A stretch of DNA of 64,000 nucleotides from SFLA01 sp045595785 (GCA_045595785.1 JAZOBE010000043.1:1-64000); one strand, 5' to 3'. Shown: positions 25,701 through 34,723, counted from the stretch's first letter. Program-made: numbers and translations. The notes: generated by a model from the sequence alone, not told the origin.

Positions 25701-28700
25701 GCGATCTTGTTATCACCAAGGAGGTTTACCATCCCTTTGACGGTAACCTTGATAATGAGTTCGACTTTACCGTTATCATCTCCGGCGTTACTCAGTGGGA
25801 AGCTGATAACAAGCTGGCTCTTCCCGCAGGCGCAACCTACGTTTACGCAGGCGGCGTGGTTACCGTAAGCGGAATAAAGGTTAAGGGTGACGGCTCTGCT
25901 ACCATCACCGGTATTCCCGCAGGCGCAGCATACACCGTTACCGAACTGCCTGAAACCGGCTTTGAGCTGGATACTTCCAAGACTGTAGGTGCAAACGGAA
26001 CCATTTCTGCCAACACAGTTATCAATGCACAGTTTGTAAATAATTACGTACCTAACCCTCCCGTTAACGCGGATATCACCGTTAGCGGTACCAAGACTGT
26101 TCAGGCTAATGCCCTTATTACCGAGACTTATACATTCAAGGTTCAGAAGCTTGACGAATCCACAGGCACTTACGTAGACGTAAGCGGAGCAGTTGCTTCC
26201 GTTGATATCACCGCTACTATTGGCGGCGCAATAGAAAGCTATACCATTTCTCTTAACGAAACCTATACCAACGTGGGAACTCACTATTACCGCGTTGTTG
26301 AGGTAGGCGGAACTACCGACGGTATGACCTACGATACCACCGAAGGCCTCTTTAAGGTAACCGTTTCCGACCCCGGCGTTATCGACGGTATTCTTGAAGT
26401 AAACGTTGAAGCGATTGCTGATTCCACCGTTTCTCCCACTACCGGCGGATTTGACGTAAAGGTTGACTTTATTAACGTATATGCCGTTGACAGTACCCAC
26501 GCAGATATCGTTATCAAGAAGGTACTTAACAACAATACCGGCGTAAGCATCCCTCTCAATATATTTGAGTTTGCGCTTTCCTCCGGCGGCGTAGTCATCG
26601 ATACCGTTCATACAGATGCTCTGGGTAATGCAACCATCCGTATTCCCATTGATGCAGAAGGCACCCTCGTTTACACTCTTACTGAAGTAAACGGCGGTAT
26701 GCCCGGCATGACCTACGATTCCAAGGAATACACCGTAACCATCGTTACCACTACCGTTGGCGGCAAGCTTTCGGCAGAGGTTACCGTTTCCGATACCACC
26801 GATGATATCGCATTGTTTACCAATGCATATTTTCTTACTTCCGCCATCGTTTCTATCGACGGCACCAAGATCCTTGACAACAAAGCAATAACCGACGGTC
26901 AGTTTGAATTTATCATCAAGGCGGCAGATGAGCTTTACGCTCCCATTACTTCCGGCTGGTCCCAGACTGTTTCCAACATAGGCGGCGGCTTTACCTTCGT
27001 TCTCCCCGAATATACCAAGGTGGGCACCTACAGATACGTTGTTAACGAGGTAATTCCTGCTGCGGCAGTAAACAATCTGCTTGATGGTATTACCTATGAT
27101 ACCTCTGTTTACCACGTAACAGTTGTTGTTACCGACGATGGTAACGGCAAGCTTGCTTCTGCAGTTCAGCTCACCAAGGTCGGCACTGGCGACGTTACCG
27201 ATATAGTCTTTACCAACACCTATAACGTAACCGGCACCCAGACTATCACCTTTGAGGGAGATAAGATACTCATCGGCAGAGAGCTCCACGGCTCCGAGTT
27301 TACGTTTAATATTGACGTATACAAGGACGGCGTAAAGCAGCCCTCTCTTACCACCACCAACCTTTCCACCGGCGTTATCCAGTTCCCCGAATTCACTTAT
27401 ACTGCTTCCGATATCGGAGTTGAATATAAGTACGTTATCAGTGAGGTTCTTCCCACCGGAGCAGTTGGCGGCAAATATCAGGGTGTTACCTATGATGATA
27501 CCGTATATGAAGTTATCGTCAACGTAACCGATAACGGTGTGGGCGGCATTCAGCTTGTTGTAAGCGGAGACGATGAAAAGGCACTCCACTTTGAAAACAC
27601 CTATTCCGCAGAGCAGGTTTCCGTATCTCTTTCCGGTGATAAAACTCTCAACGGCAGAGATATTGAAGACGGCGAGTTTGAATTCGTTCTCAAGAATGAA
27701 GTTGGCTCTGTTATCGAGACCGTTTCTAACGTAGCCGATAAGTTTAATTTCAGCCCCATCACTTATACCGCCGCAGGCGTATATAAGTACACTGTTTCCG
27801 AGGTTAAGGGAACCAAGGGCGGCGTAACCTATGACGATACCGTTTACACCATCACCGTAACCGTTACCGACAACGGCAAGGGTATACTTACTGCATCTAC
27901 CGTTATCGACGGCATAGGAACTCTTTCCTTTACCAATAACTACAATACTCAGAATGTAGTTATTGAAATTCCCGGCAACAAGACTCTGGTAGGCAGACCC
28001 ATTGCAGAAGACGAGTTCTTGTTCGGCGTATACCACGCAACCGTTTCCGGCGGCGTCTACACTATCAACGGTGACGTAATTGTTACCACCACCAATAAGG
28101 CAGACGGCACCTTCGTATTCGAAAACGGCGTATTCACTTCTCCCGGTACTTATCATTATGTAGTTAAGGAAATCAACGAAGGCGAGCTTGGAATTACCTA
28201 CGATACCAAACAGTTTAACATTAAGGTTGTAGTTACCGATGATCTTAACGGTAATCTGGTTGCAGATCTCACCGTTGAAAACGGTCCCATCGAGTTTAAC
28301 AATACCTACGTTCCCGTAGAAACCTCCGTTACCTTTAGCGGTACCAAGGTTCTTAACGGCAGAAGCCTTGCAGACGGCGAATTCAAGTTCGTTCTCAAGG
28401 ATTCCACCGATGCTGTTATCCAGACCGTTTCCAACGTAGGCGGCGCGTTCACATTTGATGCGCTTGTTTATAATGCAGTAGGTGGTCCTTACACCTATAC
28501 CGTATCCGAAGTTAACGAGGGCAAGGGCGGTGTAACCTACGATTCCACCGTATATACCGTAACCGTTAAAGTAGTTGATGACGGCCACGGAAGCCTTGTA
28601 ACCGAGGTAACCGGCGGAACAAGCTTTGCATTCACCAATGATTACAGCGCAGATCCCGTTGATCACGCAATTTCCGGTACCAAGGTTCTTAGCGGAAAAG

Positions 28701-31258
28701 CTCTTGCAGACGGCGATTTCAGCTTTGTACTCAAGAATTCCTCCGGCACTCCCATTGATACTGCTTCCAACGTAGGCGGCACCTTCACCTTTGGCGCTAT
28801 CACCTACAACACCGCAGGCACTTATACCTATACCGTTTCCGAGGTTAATGACGGCAAGGGCGGAATCACTTACGATACCACCGTATACACCGTAACCGTA
28901 GTTGTAACCGATAACGGCGACGGCACTCTCTCCGCAACTCAGCAGGTAGTCGGTGCAGCTGCACTTGAGTTCAACAACTCTTACAACGTAACCGTAAACG
29001 CAACCGTAGTTCTTGACGGTGTTAAGTATCTTAACGGCAGACCCCTTAATGCAGGCGAATTTGAGTTTGCTCTGAAGGACAAAAACGGCACAACCCTCCA
29101 GACCGTATCCAACCTTGCAGACGGCACCTTCATATTCGCACCTCTCAGCTTCTCCGCTGCAGGCGAATATAAGTACACCGTAACCGAGGTAAACAACGGT
29201 AAGGGCGGCGTAAGCTATGACGATACCGTTTATGATATTACCGTAACCGTAACCGACGGCGGCAGCGGCGCATACGTTGCAACAGTTGATATCAAGAATA
29301 ATCCTGAAATTATCTTTACAAACAGCTATTCTGTAGGTCCCATTTCCGTTCCTCTTACCGGCAAAAAGATTCTCGAGGGCAGAAAGCTTAACGCAAACGA
29401 ATTTGAATTCGCGCTTTATACCACAGACGGCAGACTTATGCAGACTGTTACCAATAAAGCAAACGGCGAGTTTAAGTTCGAGAACATCACCTTCAGCGTA
29501 GCAGGCACTTATACCTTTATCGTAACCGAAACTCTTGGCAAAGTAAGCGGCGTAACCTATGATAATACCGCATATACCGTGAGAGTTATCGTTACCGATA
29601 ACGGTGACGGAACCCTCTCTTACACCACTACCGTAAGCAGCAAGGGTGAATTGGTATTCACCAACGTATACAGCGTTAACGAAGTTACCGAAACTATCGT
29701 CGGCACCAAGGTGCTTAACGGCAGAGAACTTTTGAACGGCGAATTCAGCTTCCAGCTTAAGGATGAAAACGGCACGGTTCTCCAGACCGTTTCCAATCTT
29801 GCAGACGGATCCTTCGCATTTGAACCCATCACTTATACTCAGCCCGGCGTATACAAGTACACTGTAAATGAGGTAAAGGGTGATGCGCCCGCTATAAAGT
29901 ATGACGGACAGAAGTTCTTCGTAACCGTTACCGTAACTGATAACGGCGCAGGACAGCTTGTTACCGATACCTCCATCACCGGCGGCAGAATCAAGTTCGT
30001 TAACACCTATGCGGCAGAAGAAGTTTCCGTTTCCTTCAGCGGCACCAAGACTCTTGAAGGCAAGGCTCTTGCAAACGGTCAGTTCGGATTTGTTCTTACC
30101 GATGAGTTTGGCAACCTTGTTCAGACAGTTACCAACGATGAAAACGGCGTATTCAACTTTGCTCCCATTACCTATAGCGTAGCAGGGGAATACAAGTACA
30201 CCGTAACCGAGGCAAATGACGGTCAGGGCGGTATTACTTATGATGAAACCGTATATACCGTTACCGTTAACGTAGTTGATAATATGGAAGGCAAGCTGGT
30301 TGCAGATGTTACCGTCAGCGGCAACGGCAGCATCGAGTTTGTAAACAGCTACACCGTGTCTCCCGTTTCCGTACCTCTTTCCGCAGTAAAGACTCTTGAG
30401 GGCAAAGAACTTACACAGGGCGCGTTCGTATTCTACCTTAAGGATGAAAACGGCGCAGTTCTCCAGACTGTTTCCAACAGCGGCGACGGCTCTATCGCGT
30501 TCAATGATCTCACCTTTACCGCAGCAGGAACCTATGTTTACACCGTAAACGAGTTTGTAGGATCTGCAAACGGAATGACCTATGACGATACAGTTTACAC
30601 CGTAACCGTAGTTGTAACCGATAACGGCGATGGCACTCTTACTGCAGTTAAGACCGTTGACGGCGGCGAAATCGTGTTTAACAACGTATACGACGCAATT
30701 GATGCAGTTGTTGACCTTGCAGGTAAGAAGGTTCTCAACGGCAGAGAGCTTTTGAACGGCGAATTCAGCTTTGCTCTCACCGATGAAAGCGGCGCAGTTG
30801 TTCAGACTGTTACCAACGATGAAAATGGAGCGTTTGCATTCGATACTCTCACTTTTGATTCCGAGGGCGTATATCAGTACACCGTAACCGAGATCAAGGG
30901 TGATGATGAAACGATCGTTTATGATACCACCGTTTACAACGTGGTTATTACCGTAATAGACGAGGACGGTACTCTTGCCGCAACCGTTTCTCTCGGCGCA
31001 GATGAAATGGTATTCACCAACGCTGTTGATAAGGGCGACGAGTCTGATCCCGACGTATCTGATCCCGACGTATCTGATCCTGACGTATCTGATCCCGACG
31101 TTTCAATACCTGATGAGTCTGATCCCGATATTTCCGAGCCTGAGGAAACTCCCGAGCTTGGTGATAATTCTCAGTTCTTCGTTTGGGTATCTCTTCTCAC
31201 CATAAGTGTTATCGGACTTGCAGTTTTGCGTATTAACAGACGTAAGATTTCCGAATAA
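22736..31258 (+). CDS. Giant wall-anchored protein: VWA head, 14 Spy0128-type isopeptide repeats, C-terminal anchor
   Basis: 2840 residues. Signal peptide 1-36. A VWA domain (about 125-430) has the metal site DNSSS (134-138) and LTDGE near 265. Residues about 865-1105 are two pilin-like beta domains. Residues about 1110-2760 are 14 repeats of about 118 residues of the streptococcal pilin (Spy0128) type. In every repeat I find the Lys (in patterns like SGTKVL), the Glu (YTVSEV) and the Asn (FTNTY) needed for an internal Lys-Asn bond. The end has DPDVS repeats, PELGDNS, a membrane helix and RINRRK. It should be a covalently locked, rod-like surface adhesin. The anchor lacks a classical LPXTG; the class B sortase at 57176 is the only sortase in view. 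Confidence 0.85.
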   Translation: MKIKSVTKKILSLLLVICLILPCIPVISIPFKAAAAPGTGTVVVDPSTADSYTNMLGTAIDGNRYSGRVWFDKSVYAYGSEAQLPLHSDFIGLPLDTIKIDSNFLVVGSAIGSTTSVITTTSTAAYLDVVIILDNSSSMKNTSNGTTRFVKVRDAANKLIQSITSNKNNRLAIVAYSSDSQEILPLDFYNEKANVLTLSETGNYYNRNYQFTASATPVGSSTAIGGKYTGSANGTNVQSGVNQGMKILANAENTSGRIPVVILLTDGETNHAVSNDWYNAASSNITNNNFTYHKQVAVSTLLNAAYMKYLASTNYVTAPVVYGIGVDLGAGSNANVVMDPANTVKSTANGLAKETYDLLEQWKNSSSTVTSNYGGTTWRFPQLPSNYPGTKQDVIDNINYVDKYYNIGSEELSGTFDEILVEINEKAFVPLVDKVVQGEIEVDTPLTYVDFIGDYMEVKEFKAVTLFGKVYSISKSLEAPVITDTVNTDGTVTRKAVTTYVVESGTATNPTLGVSFNVSDAIKITVTETYLAKNVNGVYEKIGVGKQEVRATIPSIVLPLIYDKVSNDQGDISYESNRGEVVPLRLYYTVDIADEVIDSNGDVITDLISSDYLANNTNTNGSVNFYPGQYGVMNTIETINGVTGLFKGDAHAAATPALDNRYYYYQNNYPVYISATNKNGSAITWDKDEYGVLYYQGNGIDKTLNDNYKTEYLLYSDVSSLSDTDLVYTMVAFYRPTSGGKGEAVGYLTYNDWQYIKDSLAYYDNVNKVYINGYSGGAYETSETEGHHVSAGIVDSYITAKGLKKSDIICVLGIGAWRTSRLHNMEVHKTTNESGTAEFTVVPTHNEDALHDGSLVSWLGNNGKLTLAPQQGISITKTVTEAVAGAETEFVFTVTVSGTDFTPKFIDQNGNSFNSVPVVKDTSLNKTTITLTLKAGETAYVTGLPTGASYTVAEALSNYYSASYTNEAGTVKANEMVYVSVENAPKAYGDLVITKEVYHPFDGNLDNEFDFTVIISGVTQWEADNKLALPAGATYVYAGGVVTVSGIKVKGDGSATITGIPAGAAYTVTELPETGFELDTSKTVGANGTISANTVINAQFVNNYVPNPPVNADITVSGTKTVQANALITETYTFKVQKLDESTGTYVDVSGAVASVDITATIGGAIESYTISLNETYTNVGTHYYRVVEVGGTTDGMTYDTTEGLFKVTVSDPGVIDGILEVNVEAIADSTVSPTTGGFDVKVDFINVYAVDSTHADIVIKKVLNNNTGVSIPLNIFEFALSSGGVVIDTVHTDALGNATIRIPIDAEGTLVYTLTEVNGGMPGMTYDSKEYTVTIVTTTVGGKLSAEVTVSDTTDDIALFTNAYFLTSAIVSIDGTKILDNKAITDGQFEFIIKAADELYAPITSGWSQTVSNIGGGFTFVLPEYTKVGTYRYVVNEVIPAAAVNNLLDGITYDTSVYHVTVVVTDDGNGKLASAVQLTKVGTGDVTDIVFTNTYNVTGTQTITFEGDKILIGRELHGSEFTFNIDVYKDGVKQPSLTTTNLSTGVIQFPEFTYTASDIGVEYKYVISEVLPTGAVGGKYQGVTYDDTVYEVIVNVTDNGVGGIQLVVSGDDEKALHFENTYSAEQVSVSLSGDKTLNGRDIEDGEFEFVLKNEVGSVIETVSNVADKFNFSPITYTAAGVYKYTVSEVKGTKGGVTYDDTVYTITVTVTDNGKGILTASTVIDGIGTLSFTNNYNTQNVVIEIPGNKTLVGRPIAEDEFLFGVYHATVSGGVYTINGDVIVTTTNKADGTFVFENGVFTSPGTYHYVVKEINEGELGITYDTKQFNIKVVVTDDLNGNLVADLTVENGPIEFNNTYVPVETSVTFSGTKVLNGRSLADGEFKFVLKDSTDAVIQTVSNVGGAFTFDALVYNAVGGPYTYTVSEVNEGKGGVTYDSTVYTVTVKVVDDGHGSLVTEVTGGTSFAFTNDYSADPVDHAISGTKVLSGKALADGDFSFVLKNSSGTPIDTASNVGGTFTFGAITYNTAGTYTYTVSEVNDGKGGITYDTTVYTVTVVVTDNGDGTLSATQQVVGAAALEFNNSYNVTVNATVVLDGVKYLNGRPLNAGEFEFALKDKNGTTLQTVSNLADGTFIFAPLSFSAAGEYKYTVTEVNNGKGGVSYDDTVYDITVTVTDGGSGAYVATVDIKNNPEIIFTNSYSVGPISVPLTGKKILEGRKLNANEFEFALYTTDGRLMQTVTNKANGEFKFENITFSVAGTYTFIVTETLGKVSGVTYDNTAYTVRVIVTDNGDGTLSYTTTVSSKGELVFTNVYSVNEVTETIVGTKVLNGRELLNGEFSFQLKDENGTVLQTVSNLADGSFAFEPITYTQPGVYKYTVNEVKGDAPAIKYDGQKFFVTVTVTDNGAGQLVTDTSITGGRIKFVNTYAAEEVSVSFSGTKTLEGKALANGQFGFVLTDEFGNLVQTVTNDENGVFNFAPITYSVAGEYKYTVTEANDGQGGITYDETVYTVTVNVVDNMEGKLVADVTVSGNGSIEFVNSYTVSPVSVPLSAVKTLEGKELTQGAFVFYLKDENGAVLQTVSNSGDGSIAFNDLTFTAAGTYVYTVNEFVGSANGMTYDDTVYTVTVVVTDNGDGTLTAVKTVDGGEIVFNNVYDAIDAVVDLAGKKVLNGRELLNGEFSFALTDESGAVVQTVTNDENGAFAFDTLTFDSEGVYQYTVTEIKGDDETIVYDTTVYNVVITVIDEDGTLAATVSLGADEMVFTNAVDKGDESDPDVSDPDVSDPDVSDPDVSIPDESDPDISEPEETPELGDNSQFFVWVSLLTISVIGLAVLRINRRKISE
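26060..31030 (+). repeat. 14 tandem ~355-bp coding repeats (isopeptide-bond domains)
   Basis: The units are diverged (roughly one third to two thirds identical by eye) rather than freshly copied. Closest pairs by eye are units 7/8 and 11/14. Each begins with a Lys in a GxKxL-like motif and ends with FxNxY, except the last, FTNAV. Confidence 0.8.
31039..31110 (+). repeat. DPDVS coding repeats
   Basis: Four to five 15-base units encode SDPDV in the wall-spanning stretch before the membrane anchor, a slippage-prone sequence. Confidence 0.75.
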
Positions 31259-31271
31259 TCAATAAATCTTA

Positions 31272-31307
31272 AAAGCTCCCGATATCATTATCGGGAGCTT
31301 TTTTTGT
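31272..31307 (+). terminator. Terminator of the giant surface protein gene
   Basis: 13-bp stem AAAGCTCCCGATA/TATCGGGAGCTTT, loop TCAT, then seven or more T. Confidence 0.95.
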
Positions 31308-31346
31308 GTGAAAAATATTCGGTTAACAAAATTAACAGAATACTAT

Positions 31347-31375
31347 TTGACAAATCAACATTTTATTATTATAAT
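31347..31375 (+). promoter_or_regulatory. Promoter of the acyltransferase-gltS operon
   Basis: TTGACA (31347-31352), 17-base spacer, TATAAT (31370-31375): a full consensus promoter with a leader of about 30 bases. Confidence 0.92.
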
Positions 31376-31412
31376 ATAACTGTATAAATACCGAGTTCGG
31401 AGAGAGCGTATA

Positions 31413-32612
31413 ATGGCAAAAAGAAAAAATGAAAAATGGATACATTTTCGCCACAGCGTTGTGCGCAATCTGCTGTATCTTGTTTTGTACCCATATTCCC
31501 GTGTCGTTTACGGGGTGAAGATAGAAAAGTTCAAGGAGCAGGGAAACCGCAAGTATCTTGTTCTGCTTAACCATCAAACACCCTTTGACCAGTTTTTTGT
31601 CGGCATGTCTTTTAAGGGACCGGTATATTATATGGCGACCGAGGATATATTTTCAATGGGCTTTGTGTCAAAGATTATTAAATATCTTGTTGCACCCATT
31701 CCCATAAAAAAGCAGACTACGGATATTCGTGCCGTGCTTAATTGTATGCGTGTCGCCAAGGAGGGCGGTACCATCTGTATCGCGCCCGAGGGAAACCGCA
31801 CGTATAGCGGACGAACCGAGTATATGAACCCTGCCATTGTTTCTCTTGCCAAAAAACTTTCGCTTCCCATCGCTTTTTATCGTCTTGAAGGCGGCTACGG
31901 TGTTCAGCCCCGCTGGAGTGACGTTGTGCGAAAGGGATATATGCGCGGCTATGTTTCCGATGTTATCGAGCCTGAGGACTACAAAGCAATGTCGGACGAA
32001 GAGCTTATGGAGCTTATCCGTACCAAGCTTTTTGTTGATGAAGCTAACTCTGTTGGTATCTTTAAGCACAAAAAACGTGCCGAGTATCTTGAAAGATGTA
32101 TTTACGTCTGTCCCTTCTGCGGGTTGTCTTCCTTTTACAGCGAAGGTGATTTTACTCGTTGCGAAAAATGCGGCAGGGAAGTGGAGTACACGGAAAACAA
32201 GCAGATAAAAGGCGTTGGATATGAGCATCCCTTTGCCTATGTTGCAAATTGGTATGATTATCAGAAGGATTATATCAACAGCCTCGACACTACCGTTCTT
32301 ACTCAAGAACCTATATACAGCGAAAGGGTCAGCGTGTATGAGGTAGAGGTATACAAAAAGAAAAAACTTGTTTATAAAAAAGCGATGCTTTCTCTTTACG
32401 GAGACCGTGTAACCATAAATAATACCGTGTTTTCTTTTGATACTGTCTCGCATTTTACAGTACTGGGGAAGAATAAGCTTAACATATATTCGGATGGAAA
32501 GGTATATCAAATCAAAGGCGATAAGCACTTTAACGCACTTAAATATACCCATTTTTTCCATCGGTATAAAAACATAAAAGGAGCAAACAATGATCAATTT
32601 CTCGGACTTTAG
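31413..32612 (+). CDS. 1-acylglycerol-3-phosphate acyltransferase-like protein with C-terminal zinc ribbon
   Basis: 399 residues. Residues about 20-210 are a PlsC-type acyltransferase: NHQTPFD (His54-x4-Asp59, the catalytic pair) and EGNRTYSG (126-133, glycerophosphate binding). It probably transfers an acyl chain to a lysophospholipid at the membrane. Residues about 232-256 hold a zinc ribbon, CPFCG...CEKCG, an uncommon addition to this family, followed by about 140 residues ending in a PH-like beta-rich part. Start has GGAGAGAG. The gene overlaps gltS by 23 bases. Confidence 0.8.
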   Translation: MAKRKNEKWIHFRHSVVRNLLYLVLYPYSRVVYGVKIEKFKEQGNRKYLVLLNHQTPFDQFFVGMSFKGPVYYMATEDIFSMGFVSKIIKYLVAPIPIKKQTTDIRAVLNCMRVAKEGGTICIAPEGNRTYSGRTEYMNPAIVSLAKKLSLPIAFYRLEGGYGVQPRWSDVVRKGYMRGYVSDVIEPEDYKAMSDEELMELIRTKLFVDEANSVGIFKHKKRAEYLERCIYVCPFCGLSSFYSEGDFTRCEKCGREVEYTENKQIKGVGYEHPFAYVANWYDYQKDYINSLDTTVLTQEPIYSERVSVYEVEVYKKKKLVYKKAMLSLYGDRVTINNTVFSFDTVSHFTVLGKNKLNIYSDGKVYQIKGDKHFNALKYTHFFHRYKNIKGANNDQFLGL

Positions 32613-33972
32613 CGTTTGGGGCAGCTTTATGCTGTTCGCGGTTCTTCTCGCCAGCCTGCTTCTGGCAAATATGCTCAGACGCTCTATACCTTTTTTGGAT
32701 AAATCTCTCATTCCCACCTCCGTTCTCGGCGGCGGAATACTGTTAGTCATTGCAGTAATATATAAAGCCTTTACGGGCGAGCTTTTATTCAATACCGCTT
32801 TCTTCGGCGGAAACGGGTATGATACTCTTGAGACACTTACATACCATACTCTCGCTTTGGGATTTATTGCTACCGCGTTCAAGACCTCCAACGGTAAGCT
32901 TAGCAAAAAGCGCTCTGTGGAGATCTTTAATACCGGTGTTACAACTGTTTCCACTTACCTTATGCAGGCAGTTGCAGGTATGGCGATCACCATTATCGCA
33001 AGCTATGTAGCTAAAGATCTCTTTTCTGCCAGCGGTATATTGCTTGCTTTCGGTTACGGTCAGGGCACGGGTCAGGCAATGAATTACGGCGGCATTTATG
33101 AAAGAGACTATAACTTTATCGGCGGCGGCAGCTTTGGTCTTACTATTGCGGCGCTGGGATTCCTTTCTGCCAGTATCGGCGGTGTTATCCATCTTAACAT
33201 CCTTCGCAGAAAAGGAAAGATAAAGGTAAAGTCATCTACCGATATTTCTCTTCACAACGACCAGATACAGTCCAACAAAGAGATTCCCATGCAGGCAAGC
33301 ATTGATAAAATGACTGTTCAGATAGCCCTTATCGCGGTGGCGTATCTGCTGGCGTTCCTGCTTATGTATCTGTTGGGCAACCTGATTCCCGGTATGCGGT
33401 CTGTTATTTTCGGCTTTAACTTCCTTTTGGGTGTTCTTGTTGCAACTGTTATGAAGATAGTCATTGAATATCTCCACAAAAAGAATATCATTCACAGACA
33501 GTATACCAACGATTTTCTTATGACTCGCGCCAGCAATTTTTTCTTTGATATTATGGTCGTTGCAGGTATCGCCGCTATCCGCCTTGATATGCTTAAGAAA
33601 TATTGGGGCGTTATCATCATTCTTGGTGTAACCGGTTTGATTCTTACCTATGTATACAATTATTTCGTTGCAAATACGCTTTTCAAAGAATATGCCGAAG
33701 AGCAGTTTTTAATGATGTACGGCATGCTTACGGGAACCGCATCCACAGGCGTAATTTTATTGCGTGAGATAGACGGCGAGTTTGCTTCTCCCGCATCGGA
33801 TAATCTGGTATATCAGAATTTCCCTGCAATAGTATTCGGCTTTCCTCTTATGATGCTGGCTACCCTTGCTCCCAAAAAACCTATACTTACTCTTATTATA
33901 CTTGCCGCTTTCTTCGTGGTTATGAACATTATTCTGTTCAGAAAATTCATTTTCAGAAAAAAGAAAAAATAA
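32590..33972 (+). CDS. gltS: Sodium/glutamate symporter, GltS family
   Basis: 460-residue polytopic membrane protein with about 11-12 helices that imports glutamate with sodium. Family stretches include IPTSVLGGGILLVI, AFGYGQGTGQAMNYGG with the glycine-rich re-entrant loop, and GTASTGVILLREID with the second loop. Preceded by AAAGGAG; its start lies within the end of the acyltransferase gene, so the two are co-transcribed although their roles are not obviously linked. A terminator hairpin follows between this gene and the convergent capsid operon. Confidence 0.85.
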   Translation: MINFSDFSVWGSFMLFAVLLASLLLANMLRRSIPFLDKSLIPTSVLGGGILLVIAVIYKAFTGELLFNTAFFGGNGYDTLETLTYHTLALGFIATAFKTSNGKLSKKRSVEIFNTGVTTVSTYLMQAVAGMAITIIASYVAKDLFSASGILLAFGYGQGTGQAMNYGGIYERDYNFIGGGSFGLTIAALGFLSASIGGVIHLNILRRKGKIKVKSSTDISLHNDQIQSNKEIPMQASIDKMTVQIALIAVAYLLAFLLMYLLGNLIPGMRSVIFGFNFLLGVLVATVMKIVIEYLHKKNIIHRQYTNDFLMTRASNFFFDIMVVAGIAAIRLDMLKKYWGVIIILGVTGLILTYVYNYFVANTLFKEYAEEQFLMMYGMLTGTASTGVILLREIDGEFASPASDNLVYQNFPAIVFGFPLMMLATLAPKKPILTLIILAAFFVVMNIILFRKFIFRKKKK

Positions 33973-33978
33973 AGCTTA

Positions 33979-34013
33979 AAACGGGCACTTCAAGTACGAA
34001 GTGCCCGTTTTTT
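33979..34013 (+). terminator. Terminator of gltS
   Basis: 13-bp stem AAACGGGCACTTC/GAAGTGCCCGTTT, 6-base loop, six T on the plus strand. The minus side has only four T, but the hairpin may also end the capsid operon. Confidence 0.9.
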
Positions 34014-34021
34014 CGGTGTTG

Positions 34022-34348
34022 TCAGGTAGTAATACTTTCGGTAATTATCTGCCGCCGCAGTTCATTGGCTTTTTTGGTGTATAACGCATAATCCTTTTCT
34101 GCCGCCTCCAATTCACTTTCGCTGCATTTTCCACGGCTGAACCTTGCTAACGTAAGCACCAATGCCGCTATCCTTTCTTCGCCCTCCATGCGCAGAAGCT
34201 CTTGTCGGTTCCTTTCTTCCTTTCGTCGTTCTGCGTCCTTTCTCGCCTTCTCCAATGCTCTTCTAAGCAAAAAACACACGAAGACAGAGACGAATCCGCC
34301 TGCAGACAAAAACGCTGCAGCGGCTTCTACGAGGCTTTCGAAAACCAT
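34022..34348 (-). CDS. Small membrane protein with coiled-coil, last gene of the capsid operon
   Basis: 108 residues: one hydrophobic helix (about 8-30, AAFLSAGGFVSVFVCFLL) then a long, highly charged helix (RRALEKARKDAERRKEERNR). Not recognised. The layout (short N-terminal outside, one membrane helix, charged cytoplasmic coil) resembles phage spanin/holin-accessory proteins. The ATG overlaps the stop of the tiny gene before it (TGATG), so it is translated by coupling. Ends next to the gltS terminator. Confidence 0.55.
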   Translation of the reverse strand: MVFESLVEAAAAFLSAGGFVSVFVCFLLRRALEKARKDAERRKEERNRQELLRMEGEERIAALVLTLARFSRGKCSESELEAAEKDYALYTKKANELRRQIITESITT

Positions 34349-34437
34349 CAGATTTCGTAAATCAGACGGGCGATAGCGTCAAAAAGCTCATCCCACCGAA
34401 GTGTCAGTGTCAGTACCAGCGTTTTCAGTATTCTCAT
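34348..34437 (-). CDS. Tiny 29-residue ORF in the capsid operon
   Basis: Reads MRILKTLVLTLTLRWDELFD and ends AIARLIYEI. AAGGA lies only three bases before the ATG, which is within the end of the holin-like gene; its stop overlaps the next start as TGATG. Such a chain of overlaps is typical of compact phage operons. No homologue is known to me, and at this length chance cannot be excluded. Confidence 0.4.
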   Translation of the reverse strand: MRILKTLVLTLTLRWDELFDAIARLIYEI

Positions 34438-34723
34438 CGTCCTTACCCTTAATCTGCTTGTAAATATTATTGGTATAAACGCTGGCGGCGGCGCACAGCA
34501 TACCTTGTGTAATGCTTGCAAATATCATATTCAGTACGCTCTGCGCCCCGTTCACCGTGTTGTTGGCAAATATCCAGAGTCCTGCCAGAGTAATACCCAC
34601 TGCTCCAAGAATAAGAGGTATCTTCCAGTCGCTTATGCGGCTGTTTTTAATTGCAATACCTAATATGTAAAGTATGGGTATCAGAACGTAAAGCTCACCG
34701 GATATATATTCTGTGAATTCCAA
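34388..34723 (-). CDS. Phage holin-like protein
   Basis: 111 residues, TTG start at 34723 preceded by GAGGAG at 7-base spacing. Three hydrophobic helices (about 10-24, 34-52 and 60-90) and a hydrophilic acidic tail. The pattern LYVLIPILYILGIAIKNSRI and WKIPLILGAVGITLAGLWIF is that of the phage_holin_5_2/Hol44-type small membrane proteins, which form pores for cell lysis. No endolysin gene is visible anywhere near, so a lysis role would need a partner from elsewhere. Overlaps the upstream gene by 43 bases. Confidence 0.65.
   Translation of the reverse strand: MEFTEYISGELYVLIPILYILGIAIKNSRISDWKIPLILGAVGITLAGLWIFANNTVNGAQSVLNMIFASITQGMLCAAASVYTNNIYKQIKGKDDENTENAGTDTDTSVG

Noticed and set aside
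24947..28666. A 1239-codon open frame on the minus strand across the giant surface gene
   Set aside because: It is the mirror of a repetitive, codon-biased gene whose codons rarely create antisense stops; it has no ribosome site or recognisable domain.
26060..31030. Tandem repeats considered as a CRISPR array or satellite
   Set aside because: Repeats are in frame, diverged, about 355 bases long and encode a protein fold. I see no CRISPR array or cas gene in the window.
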